From Enterobacteriaceae bacterium (GTDB taxonomy: Bacteria; Pseudomonadota; Gammaproteobacteria; Enterobacterales; Enterobacteriaceae): 64,000 bases of DNA. Positions 25,794 through 33,905 of this stretch are shown in pieces (position 1 is the stretch's first letter; each line of letters starts with the position of its first letter). The translations under genes and the position numbers were made by a program. The stretch covers positions 1,054,001 through 1,118,000 of the forward strand of contig CABIZV010000001.1 in the NCBI GenBank assembly GCA_902363335.1, in the 5' to 3' direction. Below the pieces are notes generated by a model that saw only the letters and a list, made by a program, of their open reading frames with translations, ran no database searches and was not told the origin of the DNA.

Positions 25794-26890
25794 CAGACAA
25801 TCTCCACCTTCGCCCGCAGGCAGCCCGCGCTTTGCATAGCCTGGATGATGGACATCAGTTCCATCGGCGTAGCCCCCAGCGCATTCAGCGCGCGCACCAC
25901 GTTGTTGAGATTGGCGCTGGCGCGCACGCTCTGCAACGAACCGCCGCTCTGACGTAAATCAATCTGCGTTTGCGGCGTCACCACCGTCTGCCCCCCGGCA
26001 AATGGCGTATCCGGCTGGCTAACCTGCGCCGAGCGGTTGACGGACACCGACAGATTGCCCTGCGCCACGGCACAGGTATCCAACGTGACTTCACGGTTCA
26101 TGACCACCGACCCGGTACGCGAGTTGATGATGATTTTCGCGTCCTGCGGCGGCATGCCCACTTCAAGGTTTTGAATATCCGCCAGCAAACGAACCTGACC
26201 GCTGCCGCCGCTTGGCGCGCGGATTTGCACGGTACGGGCATCCAACGCGGTGGCGTTGCCCATGCTGCTGCGACGGTTGATAGTATCGGCAATCTGCTGC
26301 GCCATGGTGAAGTCATCATCATTGAGCTGCAGGTTGATGGTATTCCCGGCGCCAAACTGGCTTGGCAGCTCACGCTCAATGGTGGCGCCGCCCGTAATAC
26401 GGCCACCGTTAAGCTGGTTCACCTGCACGCTGCTACCGCCCGCCGATGCGCCCGCACCGCCCACCAGAATGTTACCCTGCGCCAGCGCATAAACCTGGCT
26501 ATCGACGCCCTTCAACGGGGTCATCAGCAGCGTGCCGCCGCGCAGGCTTTTGGCGTTACCCATCGACGAGACCACCACATCAATGGTTTGTCCCTGACGA
26601 CCAAACGCCGGAAGCTGCGCGGTCACCATCACCGCTGCCACGTTTTTCAGCTGCATATTGGTGCCCGCCGGAACGGTGATCCCTAGCTGTGACAGCATGT
26701 TGTTCAGGCTCTGGGTGGTAAACGGCGTTTGCGTCGTCTGGTCGCCCGTCCCGTCCAGTCCAACGACCAGACCGTAGCCAATCAGCGAGTTTTCCCTAAC
26801 CCCTTGTACGCTGGTCAGATCGCGAATGCGTTCGGCATGCGCCAGCCCGGTGACCAGCACCAACGCCAGCGTGAGCAGAGTTTTAAACAT
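25793..26890 (-). CDS. flgI: Flagellar P-ring protein FlgI
   Basis: Periplasmic protein that forms the P ring around the rod in the peptidoglycan layer. It has 365 residues with a signal peptide MFKTLLTLALVLVTGLAHA. Conserved stretches include RENSLIGYGLVVGLDGTGDQT and the C-terminal GATPMELMSIIQAMQSAGCL. It starts 11 nt after flgH. Confidence 0.98.
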   Translation of the reverse strand: MFKTLLTLALVLVTGLAHAERIRDLTSVQGVRENSLIGYGLVVGLDGTGDQTTQTPFTTQSLNNMLSQLGITVPAGTNMQLKNVAAVMVTAQLPAFGRQGQTIDVVVSSMGNAKSLRGGTLLMTPLKGVDSQVYALAQGNILVGGAGASAGGSSVQVNQLNGGRITGGATIERELPSQFGAGNTINLQLNDDDFTMAQQIADTINRRSSMGNATALDARTVQIRAPSGGSGQVRLLADIQNLEVGMPPQDAKIIINSRTGSVVMNREVTLDTCAVAQGNLSVSVNRSAQVSQPDTPFAGGQTVVTPQTQIDLRQSGGSLQSVRASANLNNVVRALNALGATPMELMSIIQAMQSAGCLRAKVEIV

Positions 26891-26901
26891 GATTCACCTC
26901 G

Positions 26902-27600
26902 TTACATCGGCGATAAGTTAAGGAAGAAACGCTGCAACCAGCCCATATTCTGCGCTTCATTGATGTAGCCATTGCCCACGTATTCGATACGCGCATCCGC
27001 CACCTGCGTCGACGGCACGGTATTGCTGCCGCTGATGGTGCGCGGGTTAACGACCCCGGAGAAGCGGATAAACTCGGTGCCCTGGTTAATGGCAATCTGT
27101 TTTTCACCCACAACGTGCAGGTTGCCGTTTGCCAGCACCTGATCGACGGTGACGGTCAGCGTGCCGCTAAAGGTATTGCTGGCATTCGCCCCGCCCTTAC
27201 CATTGAAGCTATTGCCACCGGAAGCCTCGACATCAGCACGTTCGTTGCCAAACAGACCTTGCAGGTAACGCGGCACGGTGTCGAAACCGAAACTTGTTTT
27301 GCCATCGCGGCTGGCGTTGGCCGACGAGCTTTTGCTCGCACTGACGTTTTCCTGCAACACGATAGTCAGCGTATCGCCGATATTGCGCGGACGACGATCC
27401 TCAAACAGCGGTTGATAGCCGTAGTTGATCGGCTGCGCGCTCTGGAAAATAGAGCCATTCACCACAGGCACCGGGCCGGGGATCGGTTGGGCGGTCGTTG
27501 CCCCTTCCACCAGCGGTTTGCTTGGAATCAAGGCGCACCCCGCCACGCTTATGGCGACGACGGTTAAAAGCGGAAAACGGAACGCTGCGGATTTTTGCAT
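26902..27600 (-). CDS. flgH: Flagellar L-ring lipoprotein FlgH
   Basis: Outer-membrane lipoprotein forming the L ring. It has 232 residues with a lipoprotein signal peptide ending VAGCALIPSK (lipobox VAGC) and the conserved DRRPRNIGDTLTIVLQENVSASKSS. It is separated from flgG by a REP cluster of about 180 nt, unusual inside this operon. Confidence 0.97.
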   Translation of the reverse strand: MQKSAAFRFPLLTVVAISVAGCALIPSKPLVEGATTAQPIPGPVPVVNGSIFQSAQPINYGYQPLFEDRRPRNIGDTLTIVLQENVSASKSSSANASRDGKTSFGFDTVPRYLQGLFGNERADVEASGGNSFNGKGGANASNTFSGTLTVTVDQVLANGNLHVVGEKQIAINQGTEFIRFSGVVNPRTISGSNTVPSTQVADARIEYVGNGYINEAQNMGWLQRFFLNLSPM

Positions 27601-27639
27601 TGCTTTCTTCTTCTGAATCTCAATGTATGCCCCGAGAGA

Positions 27640-27776
27640 TCCCGGAGTCGGCGTGAACGCCTCGTCCGGGCTACGGATTGCCGGATGGCGGCTTCGCCTT
27701 ATCCGGCCTACGGATTTTCATCATTTGTAGGCCTGATAAGACGCATGGTCGTCGCCATCAGGCGCTCTGTAGCCCG
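27640..27776. repeat. BIME inside the flg operon, between flgG and flgH
   Basis: Three REP-type palindromes: one with CCCGGAG...CTCCGG-like ends around 27640-27672, a GCCGGATGGCGGCTTCGCC element around 27679-27711, and a GTAGGCCTGATAAGACGC element around 27727-27762. All lie within one co-directional operon, where neighbouring genes are otherwise 3-80 nt apart. Confidence 0.88.
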
Positions 27777-27782
27777 CACGAC

Positions 27783-28565
27783 TTACAGTTGCGTCAGTTT
27801 TTGCAGCATCTGGTCGGTCGTCGATACCGCTTTACTGTTGATTTCGTACGCGCGCTGCACCTGAATCATGTTGACCAACTCTTCCGCCACGTTGACGTTC
27901 GAGGTCTCGACATATCCCTGGTACAGCAGCCCCGCACCGTTCAAGCCCGGCGTGGTATCGTTTGGCGCCCCCGATGCCTGCGTTTCGATGTACAGGTTTT
28001 CACCAATACTCTCGAGACCGGTATCGTTCATAAAGGTCGACAGATTGAGCTGGCCGACCTGCACCGGGTTCGCTTGCCCCTGCTGGGTGACGCTGACAAT
28101 GCCGTCACGACCAATCGTGATGCTGATAGCGTTCGCCGGAATGGTAATGGCAGGCTGCACCTGATAGCCGCTGGCGGTCACCAGCTGGCCGTTCTGATCG
28201 ACCTGGAACGAACCATCACGGGTATAGCCGGAGGAGCCGTCTGGCAGCAGGATCTGGAAGAAGCCGTCACCTTTAATCGCCACGTCTTTGCTGTTATTGG
28301 TCTGGGACAGGTTGCCCTGGCTGTGCAAACGCTCGGTCGCCACGGGACGTACCCCGGTACCGATTTGCAAGCCTGACGGCAGCGTCGTTTGTTCGGATGA
28401 TTGCGCACCCGGCTGGCGAACGGTTTGATAGAGCAAATCTTCAAACACCGCGCGCTGGCGCTTAAAACCATTGGTACTGACGTTCGCCAGGTTGTTGGCG
28501 ATAACGTCCATATTGGTTTGCTGCGCATCAAGACCGGTTTTGGCGATCCATAATGAACTGATCAT
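27783..28565 (-). CDS. flgG: Flagellar distal rod protein FlgG
   Basis: Forms the distal rod that passes through the P and L rings. It has 260 residues, the standard length. The flagellar rod/hook motif ANNLANVSTNGFKRQRAVFEDL lies near the N terminus, and the conserved C-terminal VEELVNMIQVQRAYE-type helix (here AEELVNMIQVQRAYEINSKAV) is present. It starts 8 nt after flgF. Confidence 0.98.
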   Translation of the reverse strand: MISSLWIAKTGLDAQQTNMDVIANNLANVSTNGFKRQRAVFEDLLYQTVRQPGAQSSEQTTLPSGLQIGTGVRPVATERLHSQGNLSQTNNSKDVAIKGDGFFQILLPDGSSGYTRDGSFQVDQNGQLVTASGYQVQPAITIPANAISITIGRDGIVSVTQQGQANPVQVGQLNLSTFMNDTGLESIGENLYIETQASGAPNDTTPGLNGAGLLYQGYVETSNVNVAEELVNMIQVQRAYEINSKAVSTTDQMLQKLTQL

Positions 28566-28573
28566 AATTTTCC

Positions 28574-29329
28574 TTAGCTCATTGACAGCAACTGGTTAGC
28601 TTTCTGCGTGTTTTCATCCACGCTGCTGATAACCTTCATCTGCATTTCAAAACGGCGCGAACTGGCGATCATTTCCGCCATCGCCGCCACGGGTTTCACG
28701 TTGCTGCCTTCCAGCACGCCGGATTGCAGGCGTAACGTTGGATCAGCCTGTAAAGTCTGCCCACGGGTCGCCACGGCCTGCGGGGTGAGATGGAAAAGCC
28801 CATCGTCACCACGCGTCACTTCCGTCGCATTGGCCTTGACCACTTTCAGCTTGCCGACCGGAGACACCGTGTTTGCCGGGTCGCCGGGCGTTAATGCCGA
28901 AATGGTGCCGTCTGCGGCGATCGTAATCTGGGAGCCTTCCGGCACGCTTAGCGGACCAGCATCCCCGATAACCGGATGGCCCTGAATGGTCAACTGGCCA
29001 GTCGAGTCGACCTGAATATTACCGTTGCGGGTATAGCCTTCACTGCCATCCGCCGACTGCACTGCCAGCCAGCCATCCTGCTGAATGGCGACGTCGAGCG
29101 GACGCGCGGTATAGTCCAACTGTCCGGGGGTCATATCGGCCCCCGGCGTCGTGGCGGCCACCAGCGTGCGGGTTTCCAGAGACGGCCCCATTACCGGCAC
29201 CGCGCGCATGGCATTGAGCTGCGCACGAAAGCCCGGCGTTGATGTGTTTGCAAGGTTGCTCGCCGTGACCGCCTGCTGCTGCATGGTCTGGCTGGCGGCG
29301 CCCATTGCCGTGTATATCGCGTGATCCAT
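28574..29329 (-). CDS. flgF: Flagellar proximal rod protein FlgF
   Basis: Proximal rod component. It has 251 residues, with the N-terminal ASNLANTSTPGFRAQLNAM motif and a C-terminal helix ending in KVISSVDENTQKANQLLSM. It lies between flgE and flgG on the same strand and fits the standard length and order. Confidence 0.97.
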   Translation of the reverse strand: MDHAIYTAMGAASQTMQQQAVTASNLANTSTPGFRAQLNAMRAVPVMGPSLETRTLVAATTPGADMTPGQLDYTARPLDVAIQQDGWLAVQSADGSEGYTRNGNIQVDSTGQLTIQGHPVIGDAGPLSVPEGSQITIAADGTISALTPGDPANTVSPVGKLKVVKANATEVTRGDDGLFHLTPQAVATRGQTLQADPTLRLQSGVLEGSNVKPVAAMAEMIASSRRFEMQMKVISSVDENTQKANQLLSMS

Positions 29330-29349
29330 AAGGTCGCCCTGTTAGCGGA

Positions 29350-30615
29350 TTAACGCAGGTTAACCAGCGTGTTAAGGATCTGATCCTGGGTTTTGATGGT
29401 CTGCGCATTCGACTGATAGTTACGCTGCGCCACGATCATATTCACCAGCTCTTTACTCAGATCGACGTTAGAGGCTTCCAGCGCACCGTTGGTCAGCGAG
29501 CCGAAGTTACCCTCACCCGCCGTCCCCAGCAGCGCGACGCCAGAAGACTGCGTCGCAGACCAGACGTTGTCGCCTTCCGATTGCAGACCGCCGGTGTTGG
29601 AGAAGTTGGCGAGCACAATCTGACCCAGAAGCTGGCTTTGACGGTTGGAGTAGTTGCCGACCACCGAACCGTCATCGTTGACCTGATAGCTCACCAGGCT
29701 GCCCGGCTCATAACCGTTCTGCGTAGTGGCAACCACGTCACTTGAGCCGGTGTTTTGCTGCATGGAATTGAGGAAGCTCAGAGAGAAGGTGCTCGCCTGC
29801 GAACCGTTCAGAGAAGCCAGCGCGATATTGATTTCCGGGTTGGCGTTGGCCGGGCCAAGAATTAATGCGCCTGGATTAGCCGGATCGGCAACATAGTTGG
29901 AGACCGAGGTCAGCGTACCGTTATTATCAAAGCCCATTTGTGCGGCTTTCACGGCTGCTGCGCCGCTGACGCTGGTATCCTGGGTGTACACATCCCACTT
30001 GTTCGCCGCGGTTTTCACGTAGTAAACGTTCAAGTCGTGGGAGTTACCCAGACTGTCATAAACGGTGACGGTCCCTTTTTTGTTGTAGGTATCCGGGTCG
30101 CTGACGTTGAACGTTTTGGTGATCGTGCTATCCGTGGAATTCAGGTTCATCTGCATGGTGCCGGTGGTGGATGCTTTCGCCGACATCAGGGTATTTGGAA
30201 TAGACAGCCCTACCGGGTTTGCGCCTTGCTGGATAGTCGGCGGCGTACCGCTTGCCGGGTAGCCGGTCAGCTTCAACCCTTGTGAATTGACCAGGTTGCG
30301 GTTCTCGTCGAGTGAGAATTGACCGTTACGGCTGTAGTACACCGTGCCGCTGTTATCGACCAGGCGGAAGAAACCGTTCTGGCTGATAGCGACGTCCAGC
30401 GCGCGCCCGGTGCTGGTCGTGGTGCCATCGGTGAAATCCTGGGTTATCCCGGCGACTTTAACGCCCAGCCCCACTTTGGAGCCGGCGAACATATCGGCAA
30501 ATGACGCCGACCCGGATTTAAACCCGTAAGTGGCGGAGTTAGCGATGTTGTTGCCGATAACATCGAGATTGGTGGCAGCCGCGTTTAACCCGCTGACCGC
30601 TTGTGAAAAGGCCAT
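29350..30615 (-). CDS. flgE: Flagellar hook protein FlgE
   Basis: Structural subunit of the hook, the universal joint between rod and filament. It has 421 residues against about 402 in E. coli, the excess presumably in the surface-exposed D1/D2 region. The N-terminal IGNNIANSATYGFKSGSASF motif and C-terminal ELVNMIVAQRNYQSNAQTIKTQDQILNTL helix are conserved. It follows flgD by 77 nt. Confidence 0.98.
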   Translation of the reverse strand: MAFSQAVSGLNAAATNLDVIGNNIANSATYGFKSGSASFADMFAGSKVGLGVKVAGITQDFTDGTTTSTGRALDVAISQNGFFRLVDNSGTVYYSRNGQFSLDENRNLVNSQGLKLTGYPASGTPPTIQQGANPVGLSIPNTLMSAKASTTGTMQMNLNSTDSTITKTFNVSDPDTYNKKGTVTVYDSLGNSHDLNVYYVKTAANKWDVYTQDTSVSGAAAVKAAQMGFDNNGTLTSVSNYVADPANPGALILGPANANPEINIALASLNGSQASTFSLSFLNSMQQNTGSSDVVATTQNGYEPGSLVSYQVNDDGSVVGNYSNRQSQLLGQIVLANFSNTGGLQSEGDNVWSATQSSGVALLGTAGEGNFGSLTNGALEASNVDLSKELVNMIVAQRNYQSNAQTIKTQDQILNTLVNLR

Positions 30616-30692
30616 ATCGTCTCTCCTGAAAGTGTGATGCGCGAAATCATTCAGGCCGCTTCAACGGCCCGAATAATGACGCGTTGAAAGGC

Positions 30693-31385
30693 TTAAATAA
30701 TCTGGCGAACCTCATCCAGCGTGGTGGTGCCGTAGGTGCCCAGATCCAGTTTGTTGCCGTCTTTACCCAGCGTAACGCCCTGCACCAGCGCGAACTGCAA
30801 CGGCTGAGCCACCAGCTGTGTCGTCCCCTGACTTGCCGCAAAGTTGATGGTATAAGCACCATCCGGCACCGCCGTGCCGTCATCCATCAAACCGTCCCAG
30901 GTAAAGGTGTGCACGCCAGCGGTCTGCGCGCCCATATTCAACGTGCGGACAACTTTGCCGTTGCCATCGGTAATGGTCGCCGTCACTTTTTCAGCCGCCT
31001 GAGCCAGTTCAATACCAAACGGCGTGGTGTCGACGCTGTCGCTGCTGCTGTTTTTCCCGGCCAGAATCGAGCTACCCGGGATCATCACGCCATGACCCAC
31101 CAGCGAGCTGGCCTGTAATGATTGGCTGTTATCGATTTGCCCGGAAATAGAGCCGAGGGTGGTGTTGAGCTTCTCAATACCGCTTAGAGTGCTGATCTGC
31201 GCCAGCTGGGAGGTTAATTCATTGTTTTGCAGCGGATTGGTGGGATCCTGGTTTTTCAGCTGCGCCACCAAAAGTGTCAGAAAACTGCTCTGAAGATCGG
31301 ACGAACTGTTGGTTCCCGTACTGCTGACCGACGACGATGTCGCGGTGCTGCTGGCAGTGTCGTTAATATTGGATACGACGGACAT
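30693..31385 (-). CDS. flgD: Flagellar hook assembly scaffold FlgD
   Basis: Hook cap that guides FlgE polymerisation and is discarded afterwards. It has 230 residues with the highly conserved DLQSSFLTLLVAQLKNQDPTNPLQNNELTSQLAQ near residue 30 and an Ig-like C-terminal half (GVHTFTWDGLMDDG). The N-terminal 25 residues are Ser/Thr-rich and variable, as usual for the export signal. Confidence 0.97.
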   Translation of the reverse strand: MSVVSNINDTASSTATSSSVSSTGTNSSSDLQSSFLTLLVAQLKNQDPTNPLQNNELTSQLAQISTLSGIEKLNTTLGSISGQIDNSQSLQASSLVGHGVMIPGSSILAGKNSSSDSVDTTPFGIELAQAAEKVTATITDGNGKVVRTLNMGAQTAGVHTFTWDGLMDDGTAVPDGAYTINFAASQGTTQLVAQPLQFALVQGVTLGKDGNKLDLGTYGTTTLDEVRQII

Positions 31386-31396
31386 TGGTTATCTCC

Positions 31397-31801
31397 TTAT
31401 TGTCCAAGCGTCAGCGTTTTGAGCATCATGCTTTTCACGGTATTGAGCACCTCGACGTTCGCCTGGTAGCTACGCGATGCCGACATGGTATTCACCATCT
31501 CTCCGACCACATCCACATTGGGCATGCGAACATACCCTTTGGCGTCAGCCAGCGGATTCCCCGGCTGATACACCATCTTGTCCGGCTCCTGGCTTTCCAC
31601 GATGTCAGCCACCTTCACGCCACCGGTGGCGGCGCCGATGGGCGCATCAACCTGGAAAACGACCTGCTTGGCGCGATATGGCTGACCGTCAGGCCCGGCG
31701 ACGCTGTCGGCGTTCGCCAGGTTACTGGCAGCAACGTTTAAACGCTTGGACTGCGCGGTCAGTGCTGAACCGGCGACGTCGAAGATATTGAGTAATGCCA
31801 T
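31397..31801 (-). CDS. flgC: Flagellar proximal rod protein FlgC
   Basis: Proximal rod subunit of 134 residues. The rod signature is AASNLANADSVAGPDGQPYR near residue 25, with C-terminal GEMVNTMSASRSYQANVEVLNTVK. It starts 3 nt after flgB, consistent with coupled translation. Confidence 0.97.
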   Translation of the reverse strand: MALLNIFDVAGSALTAQSKRLNVAASNLANADSVAGPDGQPYRAKQVVFQVDAPIGAATGGVKVADIVESQEPDKMVYQPGNPLADAKGYVRMPNVDVVGEMVNTMSASRSYQANVEVLNTVKSMMLKTLTLGQ

Positions 31802-31804
31802 GGG

Positions 31805-32221
31805 TTAGTTCCCCTGCTGCAGGACACTCATCATGCCCTTGATTTGTCCGCCCAGAACCGTAAGACCGGTCTGGTACTGGAGGCTGTTATCGGCAAACTG
31901 CGTGCGTTCCCGGTCCATATCGACGGTGTTACCATCCATCGCAGGTTGATCGGGAATGCGGTAGAGCAAGTCGGCTTCCGGCGTCGAAATCGTCTGGGCG
32001 GGAATATGGCGCGAGGAGGTCAGCGTCAGCGCAACACCGCTGTTTTCCGCCCGCCCCCTCTCCATCACTTTTTTGAGTTCACTGGAAAAATCCATATCGC
32101 GCGCCTGATACCCGGGGGTATCCGCGTTCGCGATATTGGCGGCCAGAATTTCCTGGCGCTGGGCGCGCAGATTTAGCGCTTCTTGCTGAAAACGTAATGA
32201 AGCGTCGAGTTTATCGAGCAT
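31805..32221 (-). CDS. flgB: Flagellar proximal rod protein FlgB
   Basis: First gene of the flgBCDEFGHIJ operon and proximal rod subunit, 138 residues. It has the ILAANIANADTPGYQARDMDF motif at about 28-48. It is divergent from flgA across 156 nt, which should hold the FlhDC-dependent class 2 promoters for both directions; the exact FlhDC boxes cannot be fixed by eye. Confidence 0.97.
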   Translation of the reverse strand: MLDKLDASLRFQQEALNLRAQRQEILAANIANADTPGYQARDMDFSSELKKVMERGRAENSGVALTLTSSRHIPAQTISTPEADLLYRIPDQPAMDGNTVDMDRERTQFADNSLQYQTGLTVLGGQIKGMMSVLQQGN

Positions 32222-32377
32222 GGCTCCTCCGCGAGTGGCAAAGTTTCAGCTCACAGCTTAATTCCCATGACGCGCGCGTTATCGCCGGAATAAGCGCAAT
32301 ATGCGTCGCTATTTATTGCGTTGATGTCGCAGCCGGAGGGGTAATATGTCTACATTCGCCATCCACTGGAGCGTTCA

Positions 32378-33037
32378 ATGCGTCAGCTCATTGCCCCGTT
32401 AACCGCAGCGATACTGGCTTTTAGCCCGCTGGCTCAGGCCGTCGATATTCAGACGCAGCTGCGCGATTTTTTTACCGCGCGCCTGACCGGGTTTAGCGAT
32501 GAGGTCAACGTCAGTCTGCGAAATACGCAGAATTTGAAATTGACCTGTGAGGAACCCGCGTTCAGTACGCCCGGCAATTCGCGGCTATGGGGAAACCTGA
32601 CGGTGGTGGCCCAGTGTGGCAATGCGAAGCAGTATTTGCAGGTGAACGTGCAGGCGGTCGGTGATTACGTCGTGGCCGCTACGCCTATCGTGCGCGGCAG
32701 CCCACTTGACGGGCAGAGCGTGACCTTAATGCGCGGGCGTCTTGATAAGCTTCCACCGCGCACTATGCTGACGCTGGCGCAAGCCGAAGATGCGATTAGC
32801 CTGCGTGATGTGGCGATTGGCCAGCCGATTCAGCTGTCGATGGTACGCCAGTCATGGCGCGTCAAGGCCGGGCAGAAAGTCCAGGTGATTGCGCAGGGAG
32901 AGGGATTTAGTATCAACGGTGAAGGCCAGGCATTAAACAATGCAGGCGTGTCGCAAAATGCACGAGTGCGAATGTCGTCGGGACAGGTGGTGAGCGGGCA
33001 GGTTAATACTGATGGGAATATTCTGATTAATCTCTAA
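32378..33037 (+). CDS. flgA: Flagellar P-ring assembly chaperone FlgA
   Basis: Periplasmic chaperone needed for P-ring (FlgI) formation. It has 219 residues, the E. coli length, with signal peptide 1-21 (ending PLAQA) and a SAF-type C-terminal domain. It heads the flgA-flgM-flgN run. Confidence 0.96.
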   Translation: MRQLIAPLTAAILAFSPLAQAVDIQTQLRDFFTARLTGFSDEVNVSLRNTQNLKLTCEEPAFSTPGNSRLWGNLTVVAQCGNAKQYLQVNVQAVGDYVVAATPIVRGSPLDGQSVTLMRGRLDKLPPRTMLTLAQAEDAISLRDVAIGQPIQLSMVRQSWRVKAGQKVQVIAQGEGFSINGEGQALNNAGVSQNARVRMSSGQVVSGQVNTDGNILINL

Positions 33038-33043
33038 ACGTCA

Positions 33044-33070
33044 TAAAGAAACCGTATCGCTTGCCGATAG
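33044..33070 (+). promoter_or_regulatory. Sigma-28 (FliA) promoter of flgMN
   Basis: TAAAGAAA, 11 nt, GCCGATAG, close to TAAAGTTT-N11-GCCGATAA. It lies in the flgA-flgM gap 65 bp before the flgM start, giving flgMN a late promoter in addition to read-through from flgA. Confidence 0.85.
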
Positions 33071-33134
33071 ATAATTAACAATTAATGAGAGTCGGCGCCT
33101 GCGCCCATACCAGAGCCTCCATGAGGAAAGAACC

Positions 33135-33428
33135 ATGAGCATCGATCGTACATCATCTCTGAAAGCTGTCACCAGCGTACAGCCACGCGAAATGCCAGAG
33201 ACCAGCGCACAGAAAGCCCGCGCCGACAAGTCGACTACCGCCACTAGCGCAAGCGTCACCCTGAGCAATGCGCAGACGGCGTTAACCCGTTCTGACAGCA
33301 GCGACATCAACATGGCACGCGTTGAAGAACTTAAGACGGCGATCCGCAACGGTGAACTGAAGATGGACACCGGTAAAATTGCTGACGCTTTAATTCAGGA
33401 CACGCAAGACTATTTGCAGAGTAAATAA
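33135..33428 (+). CDS. flgM: Anti-sigma-28 factor FlgM
   Basis: Binds and inhibits the flagellar sigma factor FliA until the hook is complete, when it is secreted through the flagellum. It has 97 residues, is low-complexity at the N terminus and has the conserved C-terminal sigma-binding region (VEELKTAIRNGELKMDTGKIADALI). A GAGG ribosome site precedes the ATG. It lies 4 nt before flgN. Confidence 0.97.
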   Translation: MSIDRTSSLKAVTSVQPREMPETSAQKARADKSTTATSASVTLSNAQTALTRSDSSDINMARVEELKTAIRNGELKMDTGKIADALIQDTQDYLQSK

Positions 33429-33432
33429 TCAC

Positions 33433-33861
33433 ATGAGCGGTTTGTCAGCGATTCTCGACCAAATGACCAGCATCCTGACCTCCTTACAAGAGGTGATGGA
33501 TGCTGAGCAACAGCAACTCTCCGCAGGCAACGTTAATGGCCTGCAACTTGCCAGCATCACCGAAGAGAAAAGCTCGTTGCTGGCAACCTTAGACTATCTG
33601 GAGAAGCAGCGTCGGGTTTTGCAAAATGCCCAGCGTGATGCTGAAGAAGGGATTAGCGAACGCTGGCAGGTGATTACCGACACGACGCAAGAATTACGCC
33701 GCAAAAACCAGCATAACGGCTGGCTGCTTGAAGGGCAGATTGTGCGTAATCAACAGGCGATTGACGTTCTCAAACCGTACCAGGAACCAGGCCTTTACGG
33801 TAAAGATGGTCAGGCCGCCAGTCATGCCGTAGCGCGCAGCGCCAGGAAGTTTTCAGTCTGA
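33433..33861 (+). CDS. flgN: Flagellar export chaperone FlgN
   Basis: Cytoplasmic chaperone for the junction proteins FlgK and FlgL. It has 142 residues, mostly alpha-helical with heptad patterns. It is coupled to flgM and convergent with murJ, separated by about 45 nt with a GC-rich hairpin. Confidence 0.95.
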   Translation: MSGLSAILDQMTSILTSLQEVMDAEQQQLSAGNVNGLQLASITEEKSSLLATLDYLEKQRRVLQNAQRDAEEGISERWQVITDTTQELRRKNQHNGWLLEGQIVRNQQAIDVLKPYQEPGLYGKDGQAASHAVARSARKFSV

Positions 33862-33867
33862 AGCAAT

Positions 33868-33891
33868 GCGGGGCCAAAGAGTGTGCCCCGC
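33868..33891. terminator. Possible terminator between flgN and murJ
   Basis: A perfect 7-bp GCGGGGC/GCCCCGC stem with a 10-nt loop sits between the convergent stops. The tract after it (CCGATTCGTTTTG) is only partly T-rich, so it is a weak candidate. Confidence 0.4.
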
Positions 33892-33905
33892 CCGATTCGT
33901 TTTGC

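Noticed and set aside
25970..26686. 238-codon frame opposite flgI
   Set aside because: Antisense shadow of flgI with a His/Arg-rich composition typical of such artefacts.
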